From: Arthrobacter sp. ZGTC412
Lineage (GTDB): Bacteria; Actinomycetota; Actinomycetes; Actinomycetales; Micrococcaceae
NCBI RefSeq assembly: GCF_002929215.1
Contig: NZ_PJII01000005.1
Coordinates: 124,001 to 188,000 of the forward strand
Reading direction: 5' to 3'
DNA length: 64,000 bases
Shown here piece after piece: positions 17,135-25,430 of this stretch (position 1 is its first letter; every line of letters begins with the position of its first letter). The position numbers were made by a program, and so were the translations under genes. The notes beneath the pieces are model-generated. The model saw nothing but the letters and a program-made list of their open reading frames with translations. It ran no database searches and had not been told where the DNA came from.

Positions 17135-17246
17135 CAATGGCTTAGCCGCAGTTCGTGGCCACCTGACAAGGAAGGCGTCCCGCCAGTGCCCGGCGGGGCG
17201 CCTTCCTTCCTTTCCCGATTCGCCGTTGCAACAGGTGAGGAGCAGC

Positions 17247-17990
17247 ATGTCGAAGGAACACAGCAGGCACGCAGCCGCGAAGGCACGCAGGTGGAGGCGC
17301 TGGAACAGTGGCGACCTGGTCATTCTCCTGTGCGGCATCCTGGCCTTTTTATCCATCACGTTCGGCGCCCCCTTGTTCCAACCGGCGGGATTGTCCGCCG
17401 GTGTCAGCGGGACAGCAGTTACTTCGCCTCCCTCCGCCAGCAGTTCCATGGAACCTGGGCCCATGGCCGTCACGGGGACGCCGGAAGGAGCAACGCCAGC
17501 CCCCTCCAATTCCACTTTTCGGCAGGCACCGGCTCCTGTCCTGCCGGCAGCAGCGGCTCCGGTGCGCATCCGCTACGCGTCCGCCGCGTTCGATGTGCCG
17601 GTGCATGCGCTCGAACTGGACTCCGCCGCGCAGACCAGCCAAACGATCGTGCCTCCGGCCACTAAGGACGGCTACTGGCTGACCCCGTTCGGCACCCCGG
17701 GAAACGGCTCCGCCAACACCACTTATGTCATCGGCCACAGCTGGGAAGGCGCAGACGCGCCTTTCAACCATCTGAGCTCAGCAGCCACCGTGGGCGACGT
17801 GTTCGAAGTGGACACCGCCGCCGGCACCATTCAGTATCGGGTGGACAGCGTGACGACGTACCTGAAGTCTGGCCTGAAAGACAGCCCCATCTGGGACATC
17901 GTGCCCAACCGGCTGGTCCTGATCAGCTGCTATACCGAAGATCCCTGGGGCAAAAACGTGGTGGTGACCGCTTCGCCGGCCAGATCCTGA
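17247..17990 (+). CDS. Class F-like sortase
   Basis: 247 residues from ATG 17247 with GGTGAGGAG upstream. N-terminal membrane helix (about 28-50, LVILLCGILAFLSITFGAPLF), a Pro/Ala/Ser-rich linker, then the sortase beta-barrel. Catalytic His164 lies in TYVIGHSW and Cys228 in LVLISCYTEDPWGKN. The third catalytic residue, normally an Arg shortly after the Cys, is not present; a Lys occupies the region (GKNVVVTA). Follows the surface-protein gene by 112 bp and probably anchors it to the wall. Confidence 0.85.
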   Translation: MSKEHSRHAAAKARRWRRWNSGDLVILLCGILAFLSITFGAPLFQPAGLSAGVSGTAVTSPPSASSSMEPGPMAVTGTPEGATPAPSNSTFRQAPAPVLPAAAAPVRIRYASAAFDVPVHALELDSAAQTSQTIVPPATKDGYWLTPFGTPGNGSANTTYVIGHSWEGADAPFNHLSSAATVGDVFEVDTAAGTIQYRVDSVTTYLKSGLKDSPIWDIVPNRLVLISCYTEDPWGKNVVVTASPARS

Positions 17991-18046
17991 CCCTCCTTAG
18001 CGGACCGGTGCTGTTCAAGAGGGTGCGGGCAGGCTGAGAATAAGCT

Positions 18047-18565
18047 ATGTCGTCAGAACACATCCGCGGTACTTCACCCCTGCTGGTAGGCGTCGCCCCC
18101 AATCAGCATCCAGAGGTCCTGCAAACCGCCGCCAGCCTCGCCGCCCGGCTGGGGACCCGCCTGCTCTGCGCCTACGTGGATGAGGCCAGCTACCTTGTGG
18201 AATGGGACCCGGCACGGTCCGCTCACAGACTCTCCCTGCACCCTGACACCGACGCGGAGAACATCGGCGGCGTGACGTCGGAGCTTAAGGTTGCGATTGA
18301 AGCCGCGGTAGCCCAGGTGCCGCCCGGAACCGCGGCTGCGGAATGGACCCTGCAAACGCTCGCAGGGGATCCCGCCCGCGCCCTGGCCCAACTCGCAGCG
18401 GAAACCAACGCGCCGATGATCATCGTGGGAACTTCCGAGCGGGGCTTCTCGCACCGCCTTGCGGAAGCACTCAGTGGATCGGTTGGCGCCTGGCTCACGC
18501 ACCACCAGAGCAGGCCTGTCCTCATCGTCCCCTACCGGATGGCAGCCCACGAGGACCGATCCTGA
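18047..18565 (+). CDS. Universal stress protein (UspA family)
   Basis: 172 residues, one Usp domain. PLLVGVAPNQHPEVLQTAASLAARLGTRLLCAYVD is the first strand-helix unit. The C-terminal part has MIIVGTSERGFSHRLAEALSGSVGAWLTHHQSRPVLIVP; the ATP-binding pattern G-2x-G-9x-G-(S/T) is only partly kept (GTSERG...LSGSV). Role in stress survival is known for the family; no operon partner is visible. Confidence 0.85.
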   Translation: MSSEHIRGTSPLLVGVAPNQHPEVLQTAASLAARLGTRLLCAYVDEASYLVEWDPARSAHRLSLHPDTDAENIGGVTSELKVAIEAAVAQVPPGTAAAEWTLQTLAGDPARALAQLAAETNAPMIIVGTSERGFSHRLAEALSGSVGAWLTHHQSRPVLIVPYRMAAHEDRS

Positions 18566-18720
18566 CCTTCGGAAGCCCTCCCGAACCCGAAGAAAAATAC
18601 GGCTAAGAAAGTAAAGCGAAAGTAGTTATTCGGGGTGCTGGCGGACCTGGCTACCAGCCCGTAAGCTAATTGAAGCAGGCCGATTCCAGCAATGTGGAAG
18701 CTGGCCTTGCCCAAGAGCTG

Positions 18721-18764
18721 CTCCGGAGTGCGTATCCCCCAATAACGCACTCCGGAGCTTTTTT
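18721..18764 (+). terminator. Strong rho-independent terminator
   Basis: CTCCGGAGTGCGT (18721-18733) pairs perfectly with ACGCACTCCGGAG (18745-18757) around an 11-base loop containing CCCCC, followed by CTTTTTT. It lies 156 bp after the stress-protein stop, so it either ends that transcript with a long 3' UTR or ends a small RNA arising in 18600-18720. Confidence 0.85.
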
Positions 18765-18797
18765 GTGCTCAGAGTTACCGGCAAGCGGCTATCCCGG

Positions 18798-18813
18798 ATA
18801 CCCCCTAGGGGTA
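18798..18813. promoter_or_regulatory. CsoR-type operator, copy 1
   Basis: ATACCCCCTAGGGGTA, a G/C-tract palindrome of the kind bound by CsoR, 37 bp upstream of csoR. Confidence 0.75.
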
Positions 18814-18820
18814 CTTGCAC

Positions 18821-18839
18821 TATACCCCCAAGGGGTATA
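18821..18839. promoter_or_regulatory. CsoR-type operator, copy 2
   Basis: TATACCCC-CAA-GGGGTATA, a perfect 8-bp inverted repeat with 3-bp centre, ending 11 bp before the csoR start. With copy 1 it would cover the whole promoter and the start of the transcript. Confidence 0.8.
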
Positions 18840-18850
18840 GGGTGAAAGGC

Positions 18851-19192
18851 ATGAGCGCAACGGATGAGGCTGTCACGGAAACCATCACCGACCAGCCGGA
18901 GCACGGGTACACCGGGAACAAGGATGCCTACCTCCGCCGGCTCAAGCGCATCGAAGGCCAGGTGCGGGGAATCGCACGCATGGTGGATGAGGACAAGTAC
19001 TGCATCGATATCCTCACCCAGGTCTCCGCCGTCACCAAGGCTCTGCACGCCGTCAGCCTTGGACTCGTCGAGGAGCACATTGGCCACTGCGTGGTGGGTG
19101 CCGCCTCCGAACCGGACCCTGCACTTCGCGCAGAAGCCATCGACGCCAAAGTCAAGGAAGCCGCCGACGCCATCGGCCGGCTCCTCCGGTAA
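18851..19192 (+). CDS. csoR: Copper-sensing repressor CsoR
   Basis: 113 residues from ATG 18851. The Cu(I) ligand set Cys51-His76-Cys80 has the same spacing as Cys36-His61-Cys65 of Mycobacterium tuberculosis CsoR (DKYCIDIL and EEHIGHC). The helix LRRLKRIEGQVRGIARMV is the family signature. The ATG is only one base beyond AAAGG and close to the operator, so a very short leader is likely. First gene of csoR-copZ-copA; it should repress its own promoter through the two palindromes until Cu(I) binds. Confidence 0.93.
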   Translation: MSATDEAVTETITDQPEHGYTGNKDAYLRRLKRIEGQVRGIARMVDEDKYCIDILTQVSAVTKALHAVSLGLVEEHIGHCVVGAASEPDPALRAEAIDAKVKEAADAIGRLLR

Positions 19193-19261
19193 CAACTGCC
19201 TGCCGTCGACGCATCCCAAACTTTATTCAACAATGCCGTCCCACCCAACAAGGAGCAGCAC

Positions 19262-19501
19262 ATGAGCACCATTTCCCCTACCACCACCACCGTCAGCGTC
19301 TCCGGAATGACCTGCGGGCACTGCGTCTCAGCTGTCAGCGAAGAACTTGAGGCCCTGGCAGGCGTAGAGGAAGTGGACGTCGAACTCAACGCCGGCGGCA
19401 TTTCGACAGTCACCATCACGTCCAGCAACCAGCTGTCCCCTTCCGAGATCGGCGAGGCCGTTGCAGAGGCGGGCTACCTGGTCGTCGCCAACGAAGCGTA
19501 A
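19262..19501 (+). CDS. copZ: Copper chaperone, heavy-metal-associated domain (CopZ-like)
   Basis: 79 residues, a single HMA domain with the metal motif GMTCGHC near residue 20 and the C-terminal block IGEAVAEAGYLV. AGGAG precedes the ATG. Positioned between csoR and copA; it should carry Cu(I) to the ATPase. Confidence 0.92.
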   Translation: MSTISPTTTTVSVSGMTCGHCVSAVSEELEALAGVEEVDVELNAGGISTVTITSSNQLSPSEIGEAVAEAGYLVVANEA

Positions 19502-19528
19502 AACAACACCACCGCTTCGAGGAGCCGC

Positions 19529-21799
19529 ATGAGCAGCCACGAACTTCTCCACCAACCCAAAACCCGGGTGGTGGAACTCGACATCGAGGGCATGACCTGC
19601 GCCTCCTGCGTCAACCGGGTGGAAAAGAAGCTCGGAAGGCTCGACGGCGTCCAGGCCCTGGTCAACCTGCCCCTGGAATCGGCCCACGTAACAGTCCCGG
19701 CCGCCATCAGCGACGAACAGCTACTGAATACGGTCAGTGCCGCCGGTTACAAAGCAACGGTCCGCAAGCCCACCTCTGCAGCGGAGACCGAGCACACACC
19801 CGGCCGGCTCCGCCCCCGCCTGATCCTGGCGGCCGTGTTTACCGTGCCGGTGTTCCTGATTTCCATGGCGCCTGCGTTCCAGTTCCCGCAGTGGGGCTGG
19901 GTGGCGGCCGGATTGGCCCTGCCCGTGGTTACGTGGGCAGCGTGGCCGTTCCACCGTGCCGCCGCCATCAACGCCCGCCACTTCACCTCCACCATGGACA
20001 CCCTGGTGTCGATCGGCGTTGTCGCAGCGTACGTGTTCTCGGCCTGGCAGCTGTTTGCGGATCCCCTGCTGACCCAGCACCCCGGTATGGAGGGGATGGA
20101 GCAGGGCGGCCTCTATTTTGAGGTTGCGGCCGTCGTCACCACTTTCCTGCTCCTGGGCCGCTACCTTGAGGCCAACGCCAAGCAAAAAGCCGGTGACGCC
20201 CTGCACGCCCTCCTCAGCCTCGGCGCCAAGGACGCCACCGTTTTACAGGACGGAACGGAACACAGGATCCCTGCTGAGCGGCTGAAGGTGGGCGATGTCC
20301 TGGTGGTCCGGCCGGGCGAGAAGATCGCCACCGACGGCGTGGTGGTTGAGGGGATGTCGGCTGTGGACGCCTCCTTGGTCACCGGCGAATCAGTACCCGT
20401 GGAGGTGGGCCCGGACAGCCGCGTTACGGGCGCAACCATCAACACCTCCGGCCGACTGCTGGTCAAGGCCACCCGTGTCGGTTCCGAGACCACACTCGCG
20501 CAGATGGCCCGGCTGGTGTCCCAGGCCCAGACGGGCAAGGCTCCCATCGCCCGCCTCGCAGACCGCATCAGCGCTGTATTCGTTCCCGTCGTCCTGGCGA
20601 TCGCCGCTTTGACCTTCGTACTCTGGCTGCTCTTCGCCGGAGCGGAAGGACATGCGCTGCGTTCGGCCTTCATCGCCGCCGTCGCCGTCCTGGTGATCGC
20701 CTGCCCGTGCGCGCTGGGGCTCGCCACTCCCGTCGGCCTGCTCACGGGCACTGGCCGGGGCGCCCAGCTGGGCATCCTCATCAAGGGCCCGCAGGTCCTG
20801 GAGGACACCCGCACCGTGGACACTATCCTGCTGGACAAAACCGGCACCGTCACCACCGGACTGCTCGCCGTAAACTCCACCCTTGCCTTTGAGGGCTTCG
20901 AGGAGCGTGAGGTGTTGAGGCTGGCCGGCGCTGTGGAAGCGGCTTCCGAGCACCCCATCGCCCGTGCAATCGCCGCCGCGGCACGGTTACAGCAGGCGGT
21001 GACAGCCACCCAAACAGCGTCCGACGGCGCCAGCCTGCCTTCGGTGCAGGCCTTCCGTTCCGCTCCGGGCGGCGGAGTCGCCGGAACCGTCGAAGGCAGG
21101 CAGATAATTGCCGGACGCAGCGGCTGGCTTGAGGAAAACGGCATCACTATGGCTCCCGGGCAGCTGAAGCTGCTGGCAGCGGCGGAAGCCGCAGGCACCA
21201 CCGCCATTTGGGTTGCCGTGGATGGTACTGCTGCCGGCATCATCAACCTGCGGGACACCATCAAGGACGGCTCGGCAGCCGCCGTCGGCCGGATGAAGTC
21301 CCTGGGCCTGCGGCCCATCCTCCTGACCGGCGACAATGCTGCCGTCGCCGCCCAGGTGGCCGCCGCCGTCGGCATTGATTCCGCAGACGTCTACGCGGGG
21401 GTCCTGCCCGAAGGCAAGGTGGAGGTGGTGCGCACACTGCAGTCCCGCGGCGCGACCGTAGCTATGGCCGGAGACGGCATCAATGATGCCGCAGCGCTGG
21501 CACAGGCCGACCTCGGGATCGCCATGGGGTCCGGCACTGACGTGGCCATCGAGGCGGCCGACCTCACCGTGATGGGCAACGACCTCTCGCAGGTGGTCCA
21601 GGCCATCGAGTTGTCCCGCAGGACCTTGGCCACCATCAAAACCAACCTGTTCTGGGCGTTCTTCTATAACGCGGTGGGCATCCCGGTGGCGGCCCTGGGA
21701 CTGCTCAATCCGATGATCGCGGGCGCCGCGATGGCAGCCAGTTCCGTCCTGGTGGTCGCCAACTCACTGCGCCTGAGGAGCTTCGGGAAGCAGGGCTAA
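19529..21799 (+). CDS. copA: Copper-exporting P1B-type ATPase
   Basis: 756 residues. One N-terminal HMA domain with GMTCASC (Cys24, Cys27), eight predicted membrane helices, the transmembrane CPC motif (residues 392-394 in ACPCALGLATP), the phosphorylation site DKTGT (Asp436), the HP dipeptide in ASEHPIA and the hinge GDGINDAAAL. C-terminal WAFFYNAVGIPVAA and MAASSVLVVANSLRLR are typical of Cu(I) pumps. Starts 28 bp after copZ and is the last gene of the copper operon. Confidence 0.95.
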   Translation: MSSHELLHQPKTRVVELDIEGMTCASCVNRVEKKLGRLDGVQALVNLPLESAHVTVPAAISDEQLLNTVSAAGYKATVRKPTSAAETEHTPGRLRPRLILAAVFTVPVFLISMAPAFQFPQWGWVAAGLALPVVTWAAWPFHRAAAINARHFTSTMDTLVSIGVVAAYVFSAWQLFADPLLTQHPGMEGMEQGGLYFEVAAVVTTFLLLGRYLEANAKQKAGDALHALLSLGAKDATVLQDGTEHRIPAERLKVGDVLVVRPGEKIATDGVVVEGMSAVDASLVTGESVPVEVGPDSRVTGATINTSGRLLVKATRVGSETTLAQMARLVSQAQTGKAPIARLADRISAVFVPVVLAIAALTFVLWLLFAGAEGHALRSAFIAAVAVLVIACPCALGLATPVGLLTGTGRGAQLGILIKGPQVLEDTRTVDTILLDKTGTVTTGLLAVNSTLAFEGFEEREVLRLAGAVEAASEHPIARAIAAAARLQQAVTATQTASDGASLPSVQAFRSAPGGGVAGTVEGRQIIAGRSGWLEENGITMAPGQLKLLAAAEAAGTTAIWVAVDGTAAGIINLRDTIKDGSAAAVGRMKSLGLRPILLTGDNAAVAAQVAAAVGIDSADVYAGVLPEGKVEVVRTLQSRGATVAMAGDGINDAAALAQADLGIAMGSGTDVAIEAADLTVMGNDLSQVVQAIELSRRTLATIKTNLFWAFFYNAVGIPVAALGLLNPMIAGAAMAASSVLVVANSLRLRSFGKQG

Positions 21800-21807
21800 G
21801 GCTAGCT

Positions 21808-22080
21808 TCAGGCAGCCCCGTACCGCACGGATGCCCGCGCCCGCGCCTTGGCGGCCTCCGCGTCCCGGTCCTTGGGCGGGGCCTGCGTCACCAGCGCATC
21901 CAGAAGGTGCTGGGTGATGTGGGCGATCTCGTGGACCGCCTCCTCGAAGGCTTCCTGGTTGGCCTTGGAAGGCTTGGTGCTCCCGCTGACCTTGCGCACG
22001 TACTGCAGCGCTGCGGCGTGCACTTCCTCGGACGTGGCGTGGGGTTCGAAGTTGTGAAGGGTTCGGATATTCCGGCACAT
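21808..22080 (-). CDS. DUF2277 family protein
   Basis: 90 residues. The opening MCRNIRTLHNFEPHATSEEV and ALQYVRKVSG are the family signature. Small, cytoplasmic, helical, with an Ala/Arg-rich tail. The family is common in actinobacteria but has no known function. Convergent with copA, 8 bp between stops. Confidence 0.88.
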   Translation of the reverse strand: MCRNIRTLHNFEPHATSEEVHAAALQYVRKVSGSTKPSKANQEAFEEAVHEIAHITQHLLDALVTQAPPKDRDAEAAKARARASVRYGAA

Positions 22081-22292
22081 ACAGCCATGCTAGGCTCTGG
22101 ATCGCCTGGGATCGACCCCTCCGCGAAGGATTTAGGGCCTCCGTCCATGGGGAGCGCGGCATGGGCAGGGGTGCCCATCGACACTGTTTTGAGGACCGGG
22201 GTAGGTTGTAGGCAATGGATCTTCCGGATGAGCCGGGGGGCCGCTGGGGATGCCGACCTGATTCGGATCCACGATCTTACGAGGAGAAACTG

Positions 22293-22562
22293 ATGGCTAT
22301 TTGGGGTGCAGACGTTCAGCAGCTTCGTCAGCTGGGCAGCAAGCTTCAGGCGGGTGCGTCCGAAATCGAGTCGCAGCGCACTAACCTGACAAGTCTCCTG
22401 AATAACACCGAGTGGAGGGGACCGGACGCGGACAGGTTCAAGGACCAGTGGAACGGCGAGCACACCAAGATGCTGAACCAGGTTGCTGAAGCACTCAAGG
22501 AAGCCGGCAACAAGGCAAAGCGGAACGCCGAAGAGCAGTCCAACGCTTCCCAGGGCGCCTAG
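22293..22562 (+). CDS. WXG100-family protein (orphan)
   Basis: 89 residues from ATG 22293 with GAGGAG 7 bases upstream. Two helices separated by the W-x-G turn (EWRGPDADRF, Trp-Arg-Gly), the ESAT-6/WXG100 fold. No EccC ATPase, LXG toxin or second WXG100 gene is near, so it is an orphan substrate or partner whose type VII secretion system would lie elsewhere. Followed by a terminator, hence a single-gene unit. Confidence 0.87.
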   Translation: MAIWGADVQQLRQLGSKLQAGASEIESQRTNLTSLLNNTEWRGPDADRFKDQWNGEHTKMLNQVAEALKEAGNKAKRNAEEQSNASQGA

Positions 22563-22585
22563 CCTTCACGTTGCGAACACTTGGC

Positions 22586-22614
22586 AGGCCCGGGCACCTA
22601 AGGTGTCCGGGCCT
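22586..22614 (+). terminator. Terminator after the WXG100 gene
   Basis: AGGCCCGGGCACC and GGTGTCCGGGCCT form a 13-bp stem with one G-T pair around a TAA loop, followed by CTTGG. Lies 24 bp after the stop. Confidence 0.7.
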
Positions 22615-22686
22615 CTTGGCTTCAAGGGTGACTTGCCGGCCTTGACTTCAAGTTGAGGTGACGGCCCCAGCCGGTGACCTCCGCGC

Positions 22687-23730
22687 CTAAGGGACGGGTT
22701 CGACGTCGTTCGCGTGTTCCAGCGGGGACGCCGCCCTGGGTGCCTCCATGGCCCCTCCGGAAGGCACGGCCGCAGGGCGCCGCAGCTCGTCGAGCCGGAC
22801 GAGGATGACGCCTCCCACGATCAGCACGCCGCCCAGGAGCTGGATGGCGCCCGGCAGTTCGCCCAGCAGCAGCCACGCCCACACCACGGCGAAGAGGACT
22901 TCTGTCAGCGACACGAAGGACGCCACCATGGAGCCTAGAGCACGGGCGGCCATAATGCCGGAGACGTAAGCCAGCACTGTGGCCAGGATGACCAGCCCTG
23001 CCAGCGGAACCCACCAGGGAGTGATCCACGGGCCGAGCTTGGTGTCGGCGGTGCTGAAGGCCATGGGCAGCAGGCCGGTTGCCGCAGCCAGCCACATGAT
23101 GGCCGCCCCCACCAGAAGTCCGCCGGAGGCCAGGACGATGGGCGGAAGGGAGTCGTTCTCCTTCGCGGTGATAAAGAAGTAGATGGCGAGGCAGACTGCT
23201 GCAGCCATGCCCCAGAAAACACCTACCAGGTCAATCTTGACTGCACCCGTGAGGTCAAGGACCAGGACCAGGCCGGCGAGGGAAAGCAGCGTTCCGGCGA
23301 AGGTCATTACCCGCGGCCGCTTCCGGCTGGCCGCCCACAGCCACAGCACGATGATCACCGGCGCCAGGTACTCAAGCAGGAGCGCCACGCCCACCGAAAG
23401 CCTGGCCACCGCGTTGAAGTAGAACAGCTGGCAGGCGGCGACGCCGATCAGTCCGAAAAGCAGGATGGTCAGCCAGTTGTCCCGGAGCTGGTGCCAGCGG
23501 CCGCGCAGGGCGGGAACCGCGGGGACGGCGAGAATCAGGGCAGCGCCGGTGAGCCGGGCAGTGACCGCAGCTCCGGGAGACCACCCTGTTTCCAGCAGGG
23601 CCTTGGCGAAGGATCCGGAGAGGCCAAACACCGCGGACGAGAACAGCGCGATGCCGAGGCCGGAGGCCAGGAAGTTGTGCTTGTCTGCGGGCACCCTCAG
23701 GCTGGGGGTGCGGATGTTGGCGGCAGGCAT
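22687..23730 (-). CDS. EamA-family (drug/metabolite) transporter
   Basis: 347 residues, ten membrane helices in two EamA repeats (ALFSSAVFGLSGSFAKALL opening repeat 1; GVFWGMAAAVCLAIYFFIT opening repeat 2). Strong CAGGAGG site before the ATG. Exports small metabolites in known relatives; substrate unknown. The last 40 residues are a soluble tail. Divergent from a CGNR-domain regulator 70 bp away, which is the likely controller. Confidence 0.87.
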   Translation of the reverse strand: MPAANIRTPSLRVPADKHNFLASGLGIALFSSAVFGLSGSFAKALLETGWSPGAAVTARLTGAALILAVPAVPALRGRWHQLRDNWLTILLFGLIGVAACQLFYFNAVARLSVGVALLLEYLAPVIIVLWLWAASRKRPRVMTFAGTLLSLAGLVLVLDLTGAVKIDLVGVFWGMAAAVCLAIYFFITAKENDSLPPIVLASGGLLVGAAIMWLAAATGLLPMAFSTADTKLGPWITPWWVPLAGLVILATVLAYVSGIMAARALGSMVASFVSLTEVLFAVVWAWLLLGELPGAIQLLGGVLIVGGVILVRLDELRRPAAVPSGGAMEAPRAASPLEHANDVEPVP

Positions 23731-23800
23731 CGTTGCCTCCTGTCAGGAGTAAAGTGGGGTAATGGTCATGACAGTACGGGAAGCACTGTAAGGAGTCAAG

Positions 23801-24346
23801 ATGGTTTTTGCCCCTGACACTGAGGTGGCTCTGCGCACCGTGGTCCACCTGGTCAATTCAGCGGCCAACGGAGGCGAAGGGCTTGGGTCGGTAGCGGATT
23901 TGGACAACTTTCTGGCAGCTGAAGGAGTTACCGGATCGCGCACCCGGGATAACGACGAACTGACCAGCGTGCGCCAACTGCGCCAACAGCTCTCGGCGCT
24001 GTGGACCGCGGACGAAGACGCTGCGGTGGAGACGGTGAACCGCCTGCTGCGGGAGGCCCGCGCGCTGCCTCAACTGGCGAAGCACGATCACTGGGACTGG
24101 CACCTGCACGCCACTACCCGCGAGGCCCCGCTGGTGTACCGGATGAGCACGGAAGCGGCCATGGCTTTGGCGGACGTGATCCGCGGCAAGGAGATGGACC
24201 GGCTGCGTATCTGCGAGGCGGAGGACTGCGACGCTGCGGTGCTGGACCTCAGCAGGAACCGGTCAAAGCGGTACTGCGATACGGGGAACTGCGCCAACCG
24301 CGCGCACGTGGCTGCCTACCGGGCACGCCAGGCGGCAACCGGCTAG
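23801..24346 (+). CDS. CGNR zinc-finger protein (ABATE domain), putative regulator
   Basis: 181 residues with AAGGAGTCAAG before the ATG. The N-terminal stress-induced (ABATE-type) domain includes RTVVHLVNSA and VRQLRQQLSALW. The C-terminal finger has CEAEDC, then RYCDTGNCANRAHVAAYRARQ, where CANR replaces the eponymous CGNR. Family members are thought to bind DNA. Gene arrangement suggests control of the divergent EamA transporter. Confidence 0.87.
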   Translation: MVFAPDTEVALRTVVHLVNSAANGGEGLGSVADLDNFLAAEGVTGSRTRDNDELTSVRQLRQQLSALWTADEDAAVETVNRLLREARALPQLAKHDHWDWHLHATTREAPLVYRMSTEAAMALADVIRGKEMDRLRICEAEDCDAAVLDLSRNRSKRYCDTGNCANRAHVAAYRARQAATG

Positions 24347-24353
24347 CAGAAGA

Positions 24354-24710
24354 CTAGCGGGAGCCCGGGGTGTCAGTTTCGTCAGGGGAAGCCGGGTCCT
24401 GCGGGCGGGGAGCTCCAAAACCGTGGGATTGCTTCGGTGCTGAGCTGAGGTTTACGCCGGATCCCTTGCCCAGGTAATCAGCGTTGTCCTTGTGGCTCAT
24501 GGAGAGCATCGCGGCAATCACCAGGGTGACAATGAAGGCAATGCCGGCAGCGGTGAAGGCCAGATCTAAGCGGGGGGCCCGCGCGCTGCCGCCGGAGGCG
24601 AAAATCACGACGGCGACGAAGGCGATTACGGCCCAGAACGCAGAGAACATCAGCGGGCCCTTCACCGAGGTCCGCATCTTGCGCGGATTTCCTGGTCGCT
24701 GGTCTGCCAC
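24354..24710 (-). CDS. Small membrane protein, two helices
   Basis: 118 residues: basic N-terminus, two membrane helices (about 20-38 FSAFWAVIAFVAVVIFA and 50-70 FTAAGIAFIVTLVIAAMLSM), then a Pro-rich soluble tail with SHKDNADYLGKG. Resembles uncharacterised small membrane proteins of Arthrobacter; no function known. Confidence 0.7.
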   Translation of the reverse strand: MADQRPGNPRKMRTSVKGPLMFSAFWAVIAFVAVVIFASGGSARAPRLDLAFTAAGIAFIVTLVIAAMLSMSHKDNADYLGKGSGVNLSSAPKQSHGFGAPRPQDPASPDETDTPGSR

Positions 24711-24814
24711 GGTGATTCCTCCCTGCAGGCGGTGCGTGGGCCGCCTGGGTCAATGTCTTTCGGTAGTGCGCCCGGCTATTTTCTACGAGAAGTAGAACCG
24801 GACGCACTCCTAGT

Positions 24815-25405
24815 TTACGGGTTCACCGCTTCGCTGCGGGCATCGTGCCGGATGGTCAGCCCGGCGAGTGCCCAGAGCACGCCGGAGATGATGGCCCCGC
24901 CGCCGGCAACGCCCAGCAGTGCATGCGCGCCGAGGCTGATAAAGAAGGGCAGGATGACGGCGGTGCCAAGGCCAATAAGCCCCGACGCGATCCAGTCCCG
25001 GGCCAGCACGTGCCGGCCGCGGAATTTCAGCCCGCAGGTCAGCTCGAGGGCCCCCGCGACGCCCAGGCCGAGGGCGGCAATCACTCCGAACAGCAGGTCC
25101 CCGTGCAACAGTGCCAGCGCAAACCCGGCGCCGGCCAGCACGGACCCGGCGGCGGAAAGCATCTTGCCAGTCGCACCGTCCCGCTGGAAGCCCGTCGCGG
25201 AAATGCCCCACATCAGGAGCAGGCCTGTTGCCAGCAGGTAAAGCCCGCCGGACCAGCCCATAACCTCCACGGAGGGCGCCGCCCAAAAAATGGTCACAGC
25301 CCCAAAAACCAGCGCTGCCGCAGAACGCAGCAGCACCGGCTTCCACAGCTCAGCCGTGGGAGCCGTTCCGGAAGCAGCGCCGGCGGGGGTTTTTGGTGGG
25401 GTCAC
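24815..25405 (-). CDS. DUF308/HdeD-like membrane protein
   Basis: 196 residues, about six hydrophobic segments arranged in pairs (LVFGAVTIFWA, LYLLATGLLLMWGI, VLAGAGFALALLHGDLLFG, LELTCGLKFR, IGLGTAVILPFF, GVLWALAGLTI). This pairwise repeat is the HdeD/DUF308 pattern. In enterics HdeD affects acid tolerance; here function is unknown. Confidence 0.65.
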   Translation of the reverse strand: MTPPKTPAGAASGTAPTAELWKPVLLRSAAALVFGAVTIFWAAPSVEVMGWSGGLYLLATGLLLMWGISATGFQRDGATGKMLSAAGSVLAGAGFALALLHGDLLFGVIAALGLGVAGALELTCGLKFRGRHVLARDWIASGLIGLGTAVILPFFISLGAHALLGVAGGGAIISGVLWALAGLTIRHDARSEAVNP

Positions 25406-25430
25406 CGGTCCAGTTTAGTGGGGGCCGGGC

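Noticed and set aside
18600-18720. tRNA-like or 6C-type RNA
   Set aside because: No T-loop consensus or cloverleaf arms; only one loop is C-rich, so neither family can be called.
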